The notes under the pieces are model-generated. The model ran no database searches, had not been told where the DNA came from, and saw only the letters and a program-made list of their open reading frames with translations. A stretch of DNA of 49,017 nt, taken from contig NZ_VIQT01000007.1 of NCBI RefSeq assembly GCF_010206195.1, forward strand, positions 1 through 49,017. The letters run 5' to 3'. The position numbers were made by a program, and so were the translations under genes. This stretch comes from Anaerotruncus colihominis. Lineage in GTDB: Bacteria > Bacillota > Clostridia > Oscillospirales > Ruminococcaceae. Of the stretch, positions 23,907 through 33,956 are shown piece by piece. The first letter of the stretch is position 1. Every line of letters begins with the position of its first letter.

Positions 23907-26570
23907 ATGGCGCGTGACAGGAATTTTCAGAGGAAACAGAAAGAGGCCCGGATGCCGGTCCGTGATTCCCATGCGGAGGAACGGATAGACACCCGGCAGA
24001 GCGAACAGGATTTTAACCTGCTGCGGGTCAGGGACGCCCCTTCTTCTCCGGGAACGGCCCAGAGCCAGAGGTATGAAACCGCAGCACAGCAGGCAGCGGA
24101 TGATACACAGCCTTCCACAGCGGATATACCGCAGCAGACGGACACTTCCACGCTGGAACATTTGGCTGGAAAAGATTTGGATCATGAGCCTTCTGAAATG
24201 CGAAGTTCTTTAGAGCCGGAGCCCTCTGCACCGGAACCGCGCCGGAGGGATTTCAGATATGAAGATTTCCGGTGTGCGGATTCTGACAGTGGCAATTCTG
24301 GTACAGAACGCCACACACAGGGAGAACCCGGTCAGGCAGAACGCCGTTCCCGGATGCACCGGCACGGCAACAAATACCAGCAGCGTTTCCAGGAGGCGGC
24401 CAAAGCCGAGGAACCAAAGGAGAAACCGCCGGAGGCAGCCGAAGGAGAACCCAAACGGCCTTCCAAGCTGGAATTTGCCGCTGACGAACTCCCACCGGAA
24501 ACAGCGGATAAAAAGCTCACCCAGGCTAGACGGAAAGCAGAACGGACAGCGGAAAAGCTGGAACAGGCGGAAAGCCGCCTTCCTGCCCGCCGCAGGCTGC
24601 GGATGGAAACAGCTTCTGACCCTGATACGGGCAAGGCCAAAAAGCGCCTGAAATTTGAAAAGGAGGTGAAATCCCAGCGGGCACATGTCAAGGGTCCCGT
24701 CCCGATGCGCCCGGTAAAGGCCGGTGCAAATACGGCAATCGGTTACGCCCATAAAAAGATATACCAGGCAGAAAATGAGAATGTCGGCATTAAGGCGGCC
24801 CACCGCACCGAACTTGCAGGCGAATCGGGGCTGCGCATGGCATATCACAGGCATAAGACGGCGCCGTACCGCAGGGTGGCAAAATTACAGCAGAAATCAG
24901 CCAGGGCCAATGCCCGGCTTTCCTACCGGCAGACTTTACATGACAGCCCGGAGCTGAAGAAAAACCTCCTTGCCCGGATGTGGCAGAAACAGAAGATAAA
25001 ACGCCAGTATGCCAAAGCAGCCAGAGAAGCGAAAAAAGCGGGAAAGCGTGCAAAGGACACCACCGTTACCACGGAAAAGATCGCTGCCGGCGTGGTTCAT
25101 GCCATCAAGCGCCACCCAGTTATATGCGGAATCGTGATCCTGCTCCTTTTGGTATTTTTCCTGATTACCTCCCTCTTTTCTTCCTTTTCTAATCTGGGAA
25201 CCGGAGGGCTGGGGAGCCTTGCCGCCTCTACTTATCTGGCGGACGATGCGGACATCAACAATGCGGAGCTTGCTTATACCGAGTGGGAAACGGACCTGCA
25301 GATTCAGGTCAACCGTGTGGAAACAGACCGGCCCGGCTATGATGAATACCGCTATAATATCGGGCCCATTGAGCATGATCCCTATGTCTTGATGGGGTAC
25401 CTCACTTCTGCCTATCAGAATTTTACCTATGCGCAGATTGAGGGCGTCCTCCGGGAGCTGTTTAACGGGCAGTATTCCCTGTCTTTTTCAGAAGAAACGG
25501 AAACCCGCTACCGGACAGAAACCAGCGTTGACCCGGAGACCGGCGTGGAAACAGAGGAAGAAGTGCCTTATGAGTGGCACATCCTGAATGTAACGCTTAC
25601 TTCTACGCCGCTTGAAAACCTGGTTGTCTCACGCATGAACGCAGACCAGAAAGAAATCTGCGAGATTCTGTTGCAGACCAAAGGCAACAGGCAGTATGTA
25701 AAAAATGTATTTGGCACGAACTGGCTGCCCTATGTCACCAGCTATTACGGCTACCGGGTACACCCGATCAGCGGGGGAAAGAACTACCATACCGGCGTTG
25801 ACATCGGGATGCCCCAGGGCACGGAGATTTTAGCCGGGCATGACGGCACGGTCACGCTGGCCGGTGAAGCCGGCGGATACGGCCTGTGCGTTGCCATTGA
25901 GGGCGAGGCTTATGAGGGGCACTCCCTCACCACCAAATACGGCCACTGTTCACAGATTCTTGTATCTGCCGGACAGGAGGTAAAGGCCGGGGATGTGATC
26001 GCGAAGGTCGGCAGCACCGGAAATTCCACCGGGCCGCACCTGCACCTGGAGGTGCTGGTTGACGGCCAGTATATGAACCCTTTGTATTTTGCCGATACCG
26101 GCGATACCAGCGAGCGGCATTTACCGGAGGCAGGCGCAGGCGGCGGAGGGAACTATTTTGACTATGACGTCCCGCCGGAGGCCCTTGCAGATGAAAAATT
26201 TGCCGCTATGCTCGCGGAGGCCGAAAAGTATTTAGGCTATCCGTATGTATGGGGAGGCGCAAGCCCTTCCACTTCCTTTGACTGTTCTGGCTATGTTTCC
26301 TGGGTAGTCAACCATTGCGGCGTGGGCTGGAACTTCGGACGGCTTACCGCGGACGGGCTTTTAGGCGTGTGCACGCCTGTATCAAGCGCGGATGCAAGGC
26401 CCGGCGACCTGATATTCTTCCAGGGCACCTATAATACCAGCGGCGCAAGCCATGTGGGAATCTATGTGGGTAACGGGATGATGATCCATTGCGGGGACCC
26501 GATCTCCTACGCGAACATCAACACAAGTTACTGGCAGCAGCACTTTTATACATTTGGGCGTCTGCCCTGA
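23907..26570 (+). CDS. Bifunctional cell-wall hydrolase (M23 + NlpC/P60)
   Basis: 887 residues. A long charged cytoplasmic N-terminal region (1-395) precedes one membrane segment (about 405-428). Next comes an M23 peptidase domain with His628, Asp632 and His711-Leu-His713, then an NlpC/P60 domain with FDCSGYV (Cys793) and ASHVGIYVG (His849). It opens peptidoglycan for the conjugation channel, like CwlT of Tn916, but M23 replaces the muramidase. GAGGTGAGAACA leads to the ATG at 23907. The large N-terminal region is unusual; it may anchor the enzyme to the channel proteins. Confidence 0.9.
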   Translation: MARDRNFQRKQKEARMPVRDSHAEERIDTRQSEQDFNLLRVRDAPSSPGTAQSQRYETAAQQAADDTQPSTADIPQQTDTSTLEHLAGKDLDHEPSEMRSSLEPEPSAPEPRRRDFRYEDFRCADSDSGNSGTERHTQGEPGQAERRSRMHRHGNKYQQRFQEAAKAEEPKEKPPEAAEGEPKRPSKLEFAADELPPETADKKLTQARRKAERTAEKLEQAESRLPARRRLRMETASDPDTGKAKKRLKFEKEVKSQRAHVKGPVPMRPVKAGANTAIGYAHKKIYQAENENVGIKAAHRTELAGESGLRMAYHRHKTAPYRRVAKLQQKSARANARLSYRQTLHDSPELKKNLLARMWQKQKIKRQYAKAAREAKKAGKRAKDTTVTTEKIAAGVVHAIKRHPVICGIVILLLLVFFLITSLFSSFSNLGTGGLGSLAASTYLADDADINNAELAYTEWETDLQIQVNRVETDRPGYDEYRYNIGPIEHDPYVLMGYLTSAYQNFTYAQIEGVLRELFNGQYSLSFSEETETRYRTETSVDPETGVETEEEVPYEWHILNVTLTSTPLENLVVSRMNADQKEICEILLQTKGNRQYVKNVFGTNWLPYVTSYYGYRVHPISGGKNYHTGVDIGMPQGTEILAGHDGTVTLAGEAGGYGLCVAIEGEAYEGHSLTTKYGHCSQILVSAGQEVKAGDVIAKVGSTGNSTGPHLHLEVLVDGQYMNPLYFADTGDTSERHLPEAGAGGGGNYFDYDVPPEALADEKFAAMLAEAEKYLGYPYVWGGASPSTSFDCSGYVSWVVNHCGVGWNFGRLTADGLLGVCTPVSSADARPGDLIFFQGTYNTSGASHVGIYVGNGMMIHCGDPISYANINTSYWQQHFYTFGRLP

Positions 26571-26588
26571 CAGATTGGAGGTAATAAA

Positions 26589-26834
26589 TTGAACCCTAAG
26601 ATTGAGAAACTGGAGAAAGAGATCGACAAGACAAAAACAAAGATTGCGGAGATGCAGGCCAAGCTCCGCGACCTGGAAAAGCAGAAAACGGAGCTGGAGA
26701 ATACCGATTATGTGGCGATTGCCCGCAGCTTCCATCTGACACCCCAGCAGCTGGCCGAATTTCTGAAATCGCAGCAGTCCGTCCCGTCCGGGGATGGCCC
26801 GCTGCAGAAACAGGAGGACATGAATGAGGACTAA
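26589..26834 (+). CDS. DUF4315 small coiled-coil protein
   Basis: 81 residues. Residues 1-40 form a coiled coil (IEKLEKEIDKTKTKIAEMQA) and the C-terminal part is a short helical domain (FHLTPQQLAEFLKS). It matches DUF4315, always next to the CD1107-type gene in CTn elements. TTG start with GGAGG 8 bases upstream. It overlaps the next gene by 11 bases. Confidence 0.85.
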   Translation: MNPKIEKLEKEIDKTKTKIAEMQAKLRDLEKQKTELENTDYVAIARSFHLTPQQLAEFLKSQQSVPSGDGPLQKQEDMNED

Positions 26835-27999
26835 TAAAATCTCTCTGCTACTGGCGCTTGTGCTTGTCATAAGCGCCATCGCTTTGCCCCTGACGGCTTA
26901 TGCTGCCGGGGCCAAAGATACCACACCGCCGGAGCTTGCGGCTTCTCTGGACGGCGACACGCTGAAAATAGAAAGCAGCGACGATCATTCTGGCGTAGAG
27001 GCGGTCTTTGTGGACGGGAACCGTATCAACTCCCTAACCAATGGGGCGGCTTCCGTCACATTAAAGGATTATGCCGGCACAGGAAAACAGGTAAGCGTGT
27101 ACGCCCAGGATTATGCCGGGAACCGCTCAAAGACCGTGAAGTTTGAAAATCCCTATTATGAGGAACCGGCGCCCACGGTACCGCAGAACCAGAGCAGCAC
27201 GGCGGTAAAACCGGCACAGGCCCAGGCTGTTTCTTCCGGCAGTACTAATAATAACACCCCAAGCAACAATTCCGGCAGTAATGCTTCCGGGAATGGCTCT
27301 AATGCAGGTACGAATACGGGCACCAATGCCAGCAGTAATACAGCCTCCGGCACAAATGGCGGCAGTTCCAATTCCCAGGAGGAAACAGGAACCACTTCCT
27401 CTATCCCGGATGGCGCGTTTACCCCGAAAGGCACCGGCACGGTGTTAGATACGGCCACCGGCGCAGATGGGGATAAACAGTTTTACACCATCACCACCGA
27501 GGACGGGAATGTGTTCTATCTGATTATTGACGGAAAGCGGGACGGTAACAACGTCTACTTCCTGAACGGCGTTACCGAGGCTGACCTGATGGCCCTGGCG
27601 GAAAAGAACGAGGGCACCATGAGCGTGATTCCGGCTGCGGAGGTCTGCACCTGTACGGAGAAATGCGAGGCCGGAAAAGTCAATACCGCCTGCCTGGTCT
27701 GCAAGAACGACCTGAAGGGCTGCACCGGAAAGGAAAAACCTGCGGAAACAGAGGAACCCGCACAGACCGAACAGCCGAAAAAGGACAATGGCAGCGCTGG
27801 CACGATTATTTTTGTGATCGTCGCCTTGCTTGCAGTCGGAGGTATCGGCTACTATGTGAAGATCGTGCGCCCGAAGCAGCAGGCGGAGGACGAATTTGAC
27901 GAGGACGACGGCTACGGGGAGGGCTTTGACCCGGACGAGGCTTACGGTGAGCCGGAATATCTCTCCGAGGATGATTTTGACGACAGGGACAGCGAATAA
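26824..27999 (+). CDS. CD1107-like DUF4366 surface protein
   Basis: 391 residues. A signal peptide (1-27, cut near AYAAG) precedes an Ig-like domain (about 33-95) and a Ser/Asn/Gly-rich linker (about 125-195). Then comes the DUF4366 domain with cysteine-rich VCTCTEKCEAGKVNTACLVC, one membrane segment (about 327-347) and an acidic cytoplasmic tail. It probably forms part of the outer channel or mating apparatus. The low-complexity linker would span the wall. Confidence 0.85.
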   Translation: MRTNKISLLLALVLVISAIALPLTAYAAGAKDTTPPELAASLDGDTLKIESSDDHSGVEAVFVDGNRINSLTNGAASVTLKDYAGTGKQVSVYAQDYAGNRSKTVKFENPYYEEPAPTVPQNQSSTAVKPAQAQAVSSGSTNNNTPSNNSGSNASGNGSNAGTNTGTNASSNTASGTNGGSSNSQEETGTTSSIPDGAFTPKGTGTVLDTATGADGDKQFYTITTEDGNVFYLIIDGKRDGNNVYFLNGVTEADLMALAEKNEGTMSVIPAAEVCTCTEKCEAGKVNTACLVCKNDLKGCTGKEKPAETEEPAQTEQPKKDNGSAGTIIFVIVALLAVGGIGYYVKIVRPKQQAEDEFDEDDGYGEGFDPDEAYGEPEYLSEDDFDDRDSE

Positions 28000-28037
28000 A
28001 GCTGTCCTTTACTATTTTAAGAAAGCGAGGATATTTC

Positions 28038-31000
28038 ATGGAGAAAACAACAATCCATTACCGCAGCGGTGTAAAGCGGCTGCTGGCATTTCTGCTTTGT
28101 GCAGTATGTGTCTTGGGGCTAATCCCTACGCAGGCGTTCGCGTTTTCACTGGGACAGAAAGCAAGTTCTTGGCTGGGCGATCAATATGTAGGGTCTGACG
28201 GGCAGCATTATTATGCGTCGGCGCCTTACACCTACCTTGTTTACAATTCTGATGGAACGATGGATGTGCGCAGCAGTTCCGGGGGCAATGCTTACCGGCA
28301 CTATATGCTGACAGCTTCGGACGGGAGCAGCCAGCAGGTGTATTGCGTGGAAAGCGGCATTGCCTATAACACTTCTGACAATACCTATACATCGGAAAGC
28401 GGCACCAACAGCAATTACTTAAATCTGCTCCCTTCCGAGGCAAGACGGGGGATCACCCTCACGGCGATCTACGGCTGGAAGCCCGGCGCTTCCCTCCCTG
28501 TGTCCGGCATTAACGAGGACGATTATAAAATGGCGACACAGATTATCCTCTGGGAGTACCAGCAGCAGCTTCGGAGCGACCCATACAGCTGTCACGGGAA
28601 TGGCCATGCAGATGCTAACCAGTATTTCAGCGTGATTGCCGGACGTCCTGCGGAAAAAGCCTACAACTGGATTTTGTCACAGGTTGCCTCCCATTCCACG
28701 GTTCCCTCTTTTACTTCCACGAAGAAAAGCGGAGCCCCGGAGCTGGAACTGAAATGGGACACGGAGAAAAAAGTTTATACCCTGACGGTCACGGACACCA
28801 ATAACCTGAAAATCAATCTGGAGACTTTGAAAGGCAGCGGCGTTTCCGTCACAAGAAACGGGAACAAGTACACGTTCACCAGCAAGAACATGATTATGAA
28901 CCCTGTCACCTTTGAATTCCGAAAGGATATTCCGGTTGCCAATGACATGCTGATCTGGGGCAGGCCGGGCTACCAGACCATGATGACCGGCGCCAGCGAC
29001 CCGGTTTCCTTTTTTGTGAAGATCAAGACCGAGACCTACGGCACCGCAAAGATTGTCAAGACCAGTGAGGACGGCATTGTGTCCGGGATTCCTTTCCATA
29101 TCTCTGGCACGGACATTCTGGGAAATAAAGTGGATGAAACTGTAACTACCGGAGACAACGGGCAGATCAAAGAAAAGCTGCTGCCCGGCACCTATCTGAT
29201 GAAGGAGCTGCCGGTGGACCGCTATGTGACCCCTTCCGCGCAGTATGTGACGGTTGAGAGCGGTCAGACGGCCTCCGTCCATTTCAGCAATATCCTGAAG
29301 AAATTCCGCGTCCATGTGATTAAGAGCGATGCGGACACCGGAACCGCCCAGGGTGATGCTACCCTTGCGGGTGCGACTTACGGCCTGTTCAATAACGGTG
29401 ATCTGGTAGATACCTATACCACCGGGCCGGACGGCAGCTTTATGACCCGCTACTATGTCTGTGGCGATAGCTGGACGGTACGGGAAATTGATCCCAGCAC
29501 CGGCTACCTCTTAAATGATACGGTCTATGAGGTGGGCGCTTCCCCGACGCTGTACGAAGTGGAACTGAACACCACGGAGAACCAGATCACGGAAACCGTG
29601 ATCTATGGCAATATCCAGCTTGTAAAGCATACGGACGACCTGGACCCGGATGTGTCCGAGGATGAAAATACGGACGAACCAAATGAGGGCGTGATCGAGC
29701 GCCCGGAGGCCGGGGCTGTCTTTGAAATCTACCTGAAAGCGGCGGGCAGCTATGACGCGGCGAAGGAAAGCGAGCGTGATTTGCTCACAACCGATGGGGA
29801 CGGCTTCGCTTCCTCCAAAATGCTGCCTTATGGCCGTTATACGGTTCACCAGGCAGCCGGCGAAGAAGGAAAGGCGTTTATCCCGGACTTTACCGTATTT
29901 ATTTCCGCAAACGGCCAGACTTACAGCTATATTCTGAATAACCGTACCATCACGGCACGACTGAAAGTGGAGAAATGCGACGCGGAGACCGGCAATATTA
30001 TCCCGATGACGGGCACTGGTTTCCAGATCAAGGATTTGTCTACCGGGGAATTTGTCACCCAGGAAATCTATTATCCGAATCCGGAAACCCTTGATACTTT
30101 CTATGTTTCGGACGAAGGCTGGCTCATGCTGCCGGAACCTCTGCATACCGGGGATTATGAGCTTTACGAGGTGGCGGCGCCTTACGGCTATGTCCTTTCC
30201 AGTGAGCCCGTACCGTTCACCATTGACGGCAGCGAGGCGGTTGTGACCGTAACACAGTATAACATGCCCCAGAAGGGTAAGCTCACCATTACAAAGACCG
30301 GCGAGGTATTCGCTTCCGTCCAGGAAAACGACGGCCTGTATCAGCCGGTATATGAAGTCATGGGGCTGCCCGGCGCGGTCTATGATGTGATCGCCGACGG
30401 GGATATTTATACCGGCGACGGTACGCTTCACGCGGCAAAGGACACGGTTGTGGAAACCCTTACCACCGGGGATGACGGGACGGCACAGAGCGGGCTTTTG
30501 TACCTGGGCTGCTACCGACTGGAGGAACGCCAGGCGCCGGCGGGGATGGTCTTAAACACCCAGCCGGAATATGTAGAGCTTACCTACGCGGGAGAGACCG
30601 TGGAGGTCACACAAACGGCCGTGGGGCTTTATGACGAGCGCCAGAAGGTGGATGTGAGCCTGTTCAAAGCACTGGAAACGGACGAGCTGTTCGGGCTTGG
30701 CATGAATGAGGAATACAAGGATATTTCTTTTGGACTATATGCTTCCGCCGACCTGACGGCTGTGGATGGCAGCGTGATCCCGGCTGGCGGCCTTCTGGAA
30801 GTGGTTTCCGTTTCTGCAAATGAGGCTGGCGGTTATGACGCTTCTTTCGCCTCTGACCTTCCTTTTGGCAGCTACTATGTGAAGGAACGCACCACAAACA
30901 GTGCCTATATCCTTTCCGATACCGAGTACCCGGTAGTATTTGAATATGCGGGCCAGGATGCGGCGCTGGTGCAGATTCTTGTGGGTGAGGGCGAGGCCGT

Positions 31001-32972
31001 TCCCAATGACCTGCTTCGTGGGCGTGTAGACGGTGTGAAATACGGTGAGAACGCAGATGGCGGCGAGGCTGTGAAGCTGGCCGGCGCGGTGATGGGCCTG
31101 TTTCAGCCGGACACCGAGGAATTTACCGAAGAAAACGCGCTGTTTACCGTAACCACCGGCGAGGATGGCAGCTTTACCTTTGAGAATATCCCTTACGGCC
31201 ACTGGATCGTAAAGGAAATTTCCGCTCCCGCGCTCTATACAGTGAGCCCGGAGGAACACCATATTTATATCGGTGTGGACGGCCAGGCAATCGAAATCCG
31301 TGTGGATGATACCCTGATCCGCGGACGGGTGCAGCTCCATAAGACCGAGGCGGTGGATGAACCTTCCTCTGTGGAGAGCGACAAAGAGAATACCTTCCTG
31401 CGCTTCCTCTCCGGCGCGGTATTTGAACTGTATGAGGACATCAACGGCAACAAGGAGCTGGACGCCGAAGATACCCTGGTAGGCACTCTGAAAGAAACAG
31501 ACGGCGGATTCCACATGGCGGAGGGCCTTCTGGCAAAAGGCTATTTTGTAAAAGAAAGTAAGGCGCCGGAGGGCTACCAGCTTGACGAGAACGCCTACTA
31601 CTTTGCCATCACCGAGGACGGCCAGGTGGCGGTTGTGGAAAACGGCGAGGCCGGACGTGGCTTTACCAATGAGGCATACCGCGGCAATCTGAAAATCACG
31701 AAGGATTCCAGCGACGGGCGCAAGGATGGATTCGCTTTTGAAGTTAAGAATGCGGACGGCTCCTACTGTGAGACCTTTACCAGCCCGAAATCCGGCGTGA
31801 TCGAGGTCAAAGGGCTGCGCGTTGGCATTTATACCGTAACGGAAATCTCCAACCGGGCAAGCAGGGATTATATCATTCCCGACGCTGCTACCGTGGAGAT
31901 CAAGGCGGATGAAACCGCGACGGTCCAGTTCTTCAATGAAAAACCGGAGAAACCCAAAACGCCGGACAACCCGGAGAATCCGAAAACACCGTCCACCCCG
32001 GATAGTCCTTCTAATCCGACTGTCCCGTCCAATCCGGGCAATCCGGGCAAAGCGGTACCGCAGACCGGGGATGATAATTTTATTTTCCTGTATGGCGGGC
32101 TTCTGGCGCTGGCTGTAATCGGCGGCGGTGTGTTTACGGTATGCCGGTACAGAAAAGGGAAGTACAGAAAGATTTCACCGAAAGCAAAAGCTGCTAACAT
32201 TGCGATACTTTCCCTCTGCGCAGCAGTGGCTCTTGGCAGCGGGTTCCTGATCGTCCGTGACCTTAACCAGTATGCCGAGAGCGCCGGGACCTATGACGGG
32301 CTGGCGGAACACGTGGGAATACCGGAGCAGGCCGCGGAGCCGGAAGAACCGGGGACAGAGGAAGAAACAGGCAGGGAGGTTTCCAGTGTGGTCCTCCCTG
32401 TTGTTGATTTTGAAGCCCTCAGGGAAAACGGGCCGGACATCATCGGATGGCTTAACCTTCCCGATACGGCTATCAACTACCCGGTAACGCAGACAGACGA
32501 TAATGAGTATTACCTGCACCATCTGTACGACGGCACCTATAACAAGGTGGGCTGCCTGTTTGCAGACTATGAGAACCAGGCGGATTTTTCGGACCGCAAT
32601 ACCATTATCTACGGCCACAACATGTGGGATGGCTCCATGTTTGCCGCGCTGAATGAATATGGCGGGCAGGGATATTATGACGGGCACCCGCAGATGTACC
32701 TTGTCACTCCTGGCGGCGGCTATACCGTGGAAATCTTCACGGCGTTTGTGGCAGAGCCCGGAGAGTCCGGCAGCGATGCCTCCCCCTGGAGGCTTAGCTG
32801 GAAGGATGACGGGGCCTACACCACATGGCTTTCTGAAATGGCGGGCCGGTCTGTCATTGAGACCGGTGTTACGGTGACTTCCAGTGACAGGGTGCTGACC
32901 CTTTCCACCTGTACGCCCGGAGGTAAGAGCCGCTTTATCGTCATGGGAAAGCTGGCGGCTGTAAACGATTAA
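28038..32972 (+). CDS. Surface adhesin fused to a class B sortase
   Basis: 1644 residues. A signal peptide (1-35) precedes a thioester domain with Cys103 (VYCVESG) and Gln168 (TQIILWEYQ), which can bond covalently to host surfaces. Then come about nine SpaA/Cna-B-like prealbumin-fold domains (about 335-1305), several with the Glu of an isopeptide bond (VKEISAP, VKESKAP), a Pro/Asn-rich wall spacer and a sorting signal VPQTG (1340-1344) with membrane segment and basic tail. After a short loop a second membrane segment (about 1380-1398) leads to a class B sortase domain with His1527 (IYGHNM) and Cys1625 (LSTCT). In related elements adhesin and sortase are separate genes. ATG at 28038 has AAGCGAGG upstream. 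Confidence 0.88.
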   Translation: MEKTTIHYRSGVKRLLAFLLCAVCVLGLIPTQAFAFSLGQKASSWLGDQYVGSDGQHYYASAPYTYLVYNSDGTMDVRSSSGGNAYRHYMLTASDGSSQQVYCVESGIAYNTSDNTYTSESGTNSNYLNLLPSEARRGITLTAIYGWKPGASLPVSGINEDDYKMATQIILWEYQQQLRSDPYSCHGNGHADANQYFSVIAGRPAEKAYNWILSQVASHSTVPSFTSTKKSGAPELELKWDTEKKVYTLTVTDTNNLKINLETLKGSGVSVTRNGNKYTFTSKNMIMNPVTFEFRKDIPVANDMLIWGRPGYQTMMTGASDPVSFFVKIKTETYGTAKIVKTSEDGIVSGIPFHISGTDILGNKVDETVTTGDNGQIKEKLLPGTYLMKELPVDRYVTPSAQYVTVESGQTASVHFSNILKKFRVHVIKSDADTGTAQGDATLAGATYGLFNNGDLVDTYTTGPDGSFMTRYYVCGDSWTVREIDPSTGYLLNDTVYEVGASPTLYEVELNTTENQITETVIYGNIQLVKHTDDLDPDVSEDENTDEPNEGVIERPEAGAVFEIYLKAAGSYDAAKESERDLLTTDGDGFASSKMLPYGRYTVHQAAGEEGKAFIPDFTVFISANGQTYSYILNNRTITARLKVEKCDAETGNIIPMTGTGFQIKDLSTGEFVTQEIYYPNPETLDTFYVSDEGWLMLPEPLHTGDYELYEVAAPYGYVLSSEPVPFTIDGSEAVVTVTQYNMPQKGKLTITKTGEVFASVQENDGLYQPVYEVMGLPGAVYDVIADGDIYTGDGTLHAAKDTVVETLTTGDDGTAQSGLLYLGCYRLEERQAPAGMVLNTQPEYVELTYAGETVEVTQTAVGLYDERQKVDVSLFKALETDELFGLGMNEEYKDISFGLYASADLTAVDGSVIPAGGLLEVVSVSANEAGGYDASFASDLPFGSYYVKERTTNSAYILSDTEYPVVFEYAGQDAALVQILVGEGEAVPNDLLRGRVDGVKYGENADGGEAVKLAGAVMGLFQPDTEEFTEENALFTVTTGEDGSFTFENIPYGHWIVKEISAPALYTVSPEEHHIYIGVDGQAIEIRVDDTLIRGRVQLHKTEAVDEPSSVESDKENTFLRFLSGAVFELYEDINGNKELDAEDTLVGTLKETDGGFHMAEGLLAKGYFVKESKAPEGYQLDENAYYFAITEDGQVAVVENGEAGRGFTNEAYRGNLKITKDSSDGRKDGFAFEVKNADGSYCETFTSPKSGVIEVKGLRVGIYTVTEISNRASRDYIIPDAATVEIKADETATVQFFNEKPEKPKTPDNPENPKTPSTPDSPSNPTVPSNPGNPGKAVPQTGDDNFIFLYGGLLALAVIGGGVFTVCRYRKGKYRKISPKAKAANIAILSLCAAVALGSGFLIVRDLNQYAESAGTYDGLAEHVGIPEQAAEPEEPGTEEETGREVSSVVLPVVDFEALRENGPDIIGWLNLPDTAINYPVTQTDDNEYYLHHLYDGTYNKVGCLFADYENQADFSDRNTIIYGHNMWDGSMFAALNEYGGQGYYDGHPQMYLVTPGGGYTVEIFTAFVAEPGESGSDASPWRLSWKDDGAYTTWLSEMAGRSVIETGVTVTSSDRVLTLSTCTPGGKSRFIVMGKLAAVND

Positions 32973-32988
32973 CAAGCATATGGAAACC

Positions 32989-33015
32989 GGTGCGGGGGCT
33001 GTCTGCTCCCGCACC
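32989..33015 (+). other. Intergenic hairpin after the adhesin-sortase gene
   Basis: GGTGCGGG (32989-32996) / CCCGCACC (33008-33015), 11-base loop, no T-tract. Possibly an RNA-stability or processing element between coupled transcripts. Confidence 0.4.
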
Positions 33016-33037
33016 TGCTATATAGGAGGATTTTTCT

Positions 33038-33520
33038 ATGGTAAATACCATTGTTTCGATACCCGGCTACGTCCATCTGTACCGCTCCCTTCTGCGGTTC
33101 TATGACATGCCGGAGAATGAGGTCCGGGAAATGCTCTACCTTCTGAATACGGCGAACCTGGACTGCTACGAGTATTACCACCCGGAGCGTGATGTGATCC
33201 AGAGCGGCCCGGTTGCCTTTAGTGACTGGCTGGAGCATAAGGACTGCCGCCCTTACCGGACGGAGGTACAGCTTTATAAATCCCTGCTGTTCTTAAAGCG
33301 CAGCATTGACCGGGATTTGATCGTGACCTCACAGCGGGAGGCGCTGCAGACGCTCCGCTGTATCATTTCCAACCTGGAATACCGCTTCTATAAGGCGTAT
33401 GGAATGGAGATTGAGGACAAACGGACCGTGTACGGGGAATGTACCTATCGCCTGGTTCCCAGGGAGGACGAACCCAGCGTGTGCCTGATGCACGACTGGA
33501 TTTATCTGCCGAGCGCCTGA
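33038..33520 (+). CDS. Hypothetical ICE protein
   Basis: 160 residues, not recognised. It starts MVNTIVSIPGYVHLYRSLLR with TAGGAGG upstream of the ATG at 33038. It is soluble and Tyr/Leu-rich, with a central DIRKxxx-type helical block. It follows the adhesin gene by 65 bases and precedes the nucleotide-metabolism genes, and may belong to either group. Confidence 0.6.
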   Translation: MVNTIVSIPGYVHLYRSLLRFYDMPENEVREMLYLLNTANLDCYEYYHPERDVIQSGPVAFSDWLEHKDCRPYRTEVQLYKSLLFLKRSIDRDLIVTSQREALQTLRCIISNLEYRFYKAYGMEIEDKRTVYGECTYRLVPREDEPSVCLMHDWIYLPSA

Positions 33521-33572
33521 AATGTAGCGGATAAGAAATATAATACATATTTTGTCCTGCTTCAAGTAAAAC

Positions 33573-33610
33573 TGTCCCGGATTTTATACAGTATTCGGGA
33601 CAATCCATTT
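33573..33610 (+). terminator. Terminator between ICE segments
   Basis: TGTCCCG (33573-33579) / CGGGACA (33596-33602) with a 16-base loop, then CCATTTTT. It is followed at once by the ribosome site for the next gene. Confidence 0.6.
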
Positions 33611-33629
33611 TTCAAAGGAGGGATGCCAT

Positions 33630-33956
33630 ATCACACAGCAGGAAGTCAATGCCGTATTTGACGAACAGGTGCGGCTCTGCGCCGACACACTGCAGAAGAA
33701 AACCAAAGAATACACCGGGGACGATACGGACCGGCTGGGGGCTTTTAAGGCGGCGGCAGCCTTGCAGCACACCACGCCGGAGCGCGCCCTTGCCGGGATG
33801 CTGGCGAAGCATATCGTTTCCCTGTACGACATGTGCTTTGACAATGATACGGATTACGGGATAAGCACATGGGAGGAAAAGATCACAGACAGCCTCAACT
33901 ATCTGTTCTTGCTGAAAGCCATTGTAAAGGAGGGACATACCGATCAGACGGATTGA
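33630..33956 (+). CDS. Phage-type small conserved protein
   Basis: About 108 residues: TQQEVNAVFDEQVRLCADTL, then FKAAAALQHTTPERALAGML and EEKITDSLNYLFLLKAIV. This is the pattern of a small protein common in phages and ICEs, of unknown role, often near nucleotide genes. The GGAGG at 33617 is 8 bases before an ATC at 33630. The first normal start is GTG at 33669, which would cut off the family's N-terminus. I annotate from 33630 with doubt. Confidence 0.6.
   Translation: MTQQEVNAVFDEQVRLCADTLQKKTKEYTGDDTDRLGAFKAAAALQHTTPERALAGMLAKHIVSLYDMCFDNDTDYGISTWEEKITDSLNYLFLLKAIVKEGHTDQTD

Noticed and set aside
24210..24854. Long minus-strand frame inside the hydrolase gene
   Set aside because: Antisense to a low-complexity, charged coding region of a clear protein, with no ribosome site; a composition artefact.
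29511..30431. Long minus-strand frame opposite the adhesin
   Set aside because: Produced by codon bias of the repeated domains; no features of a protein.
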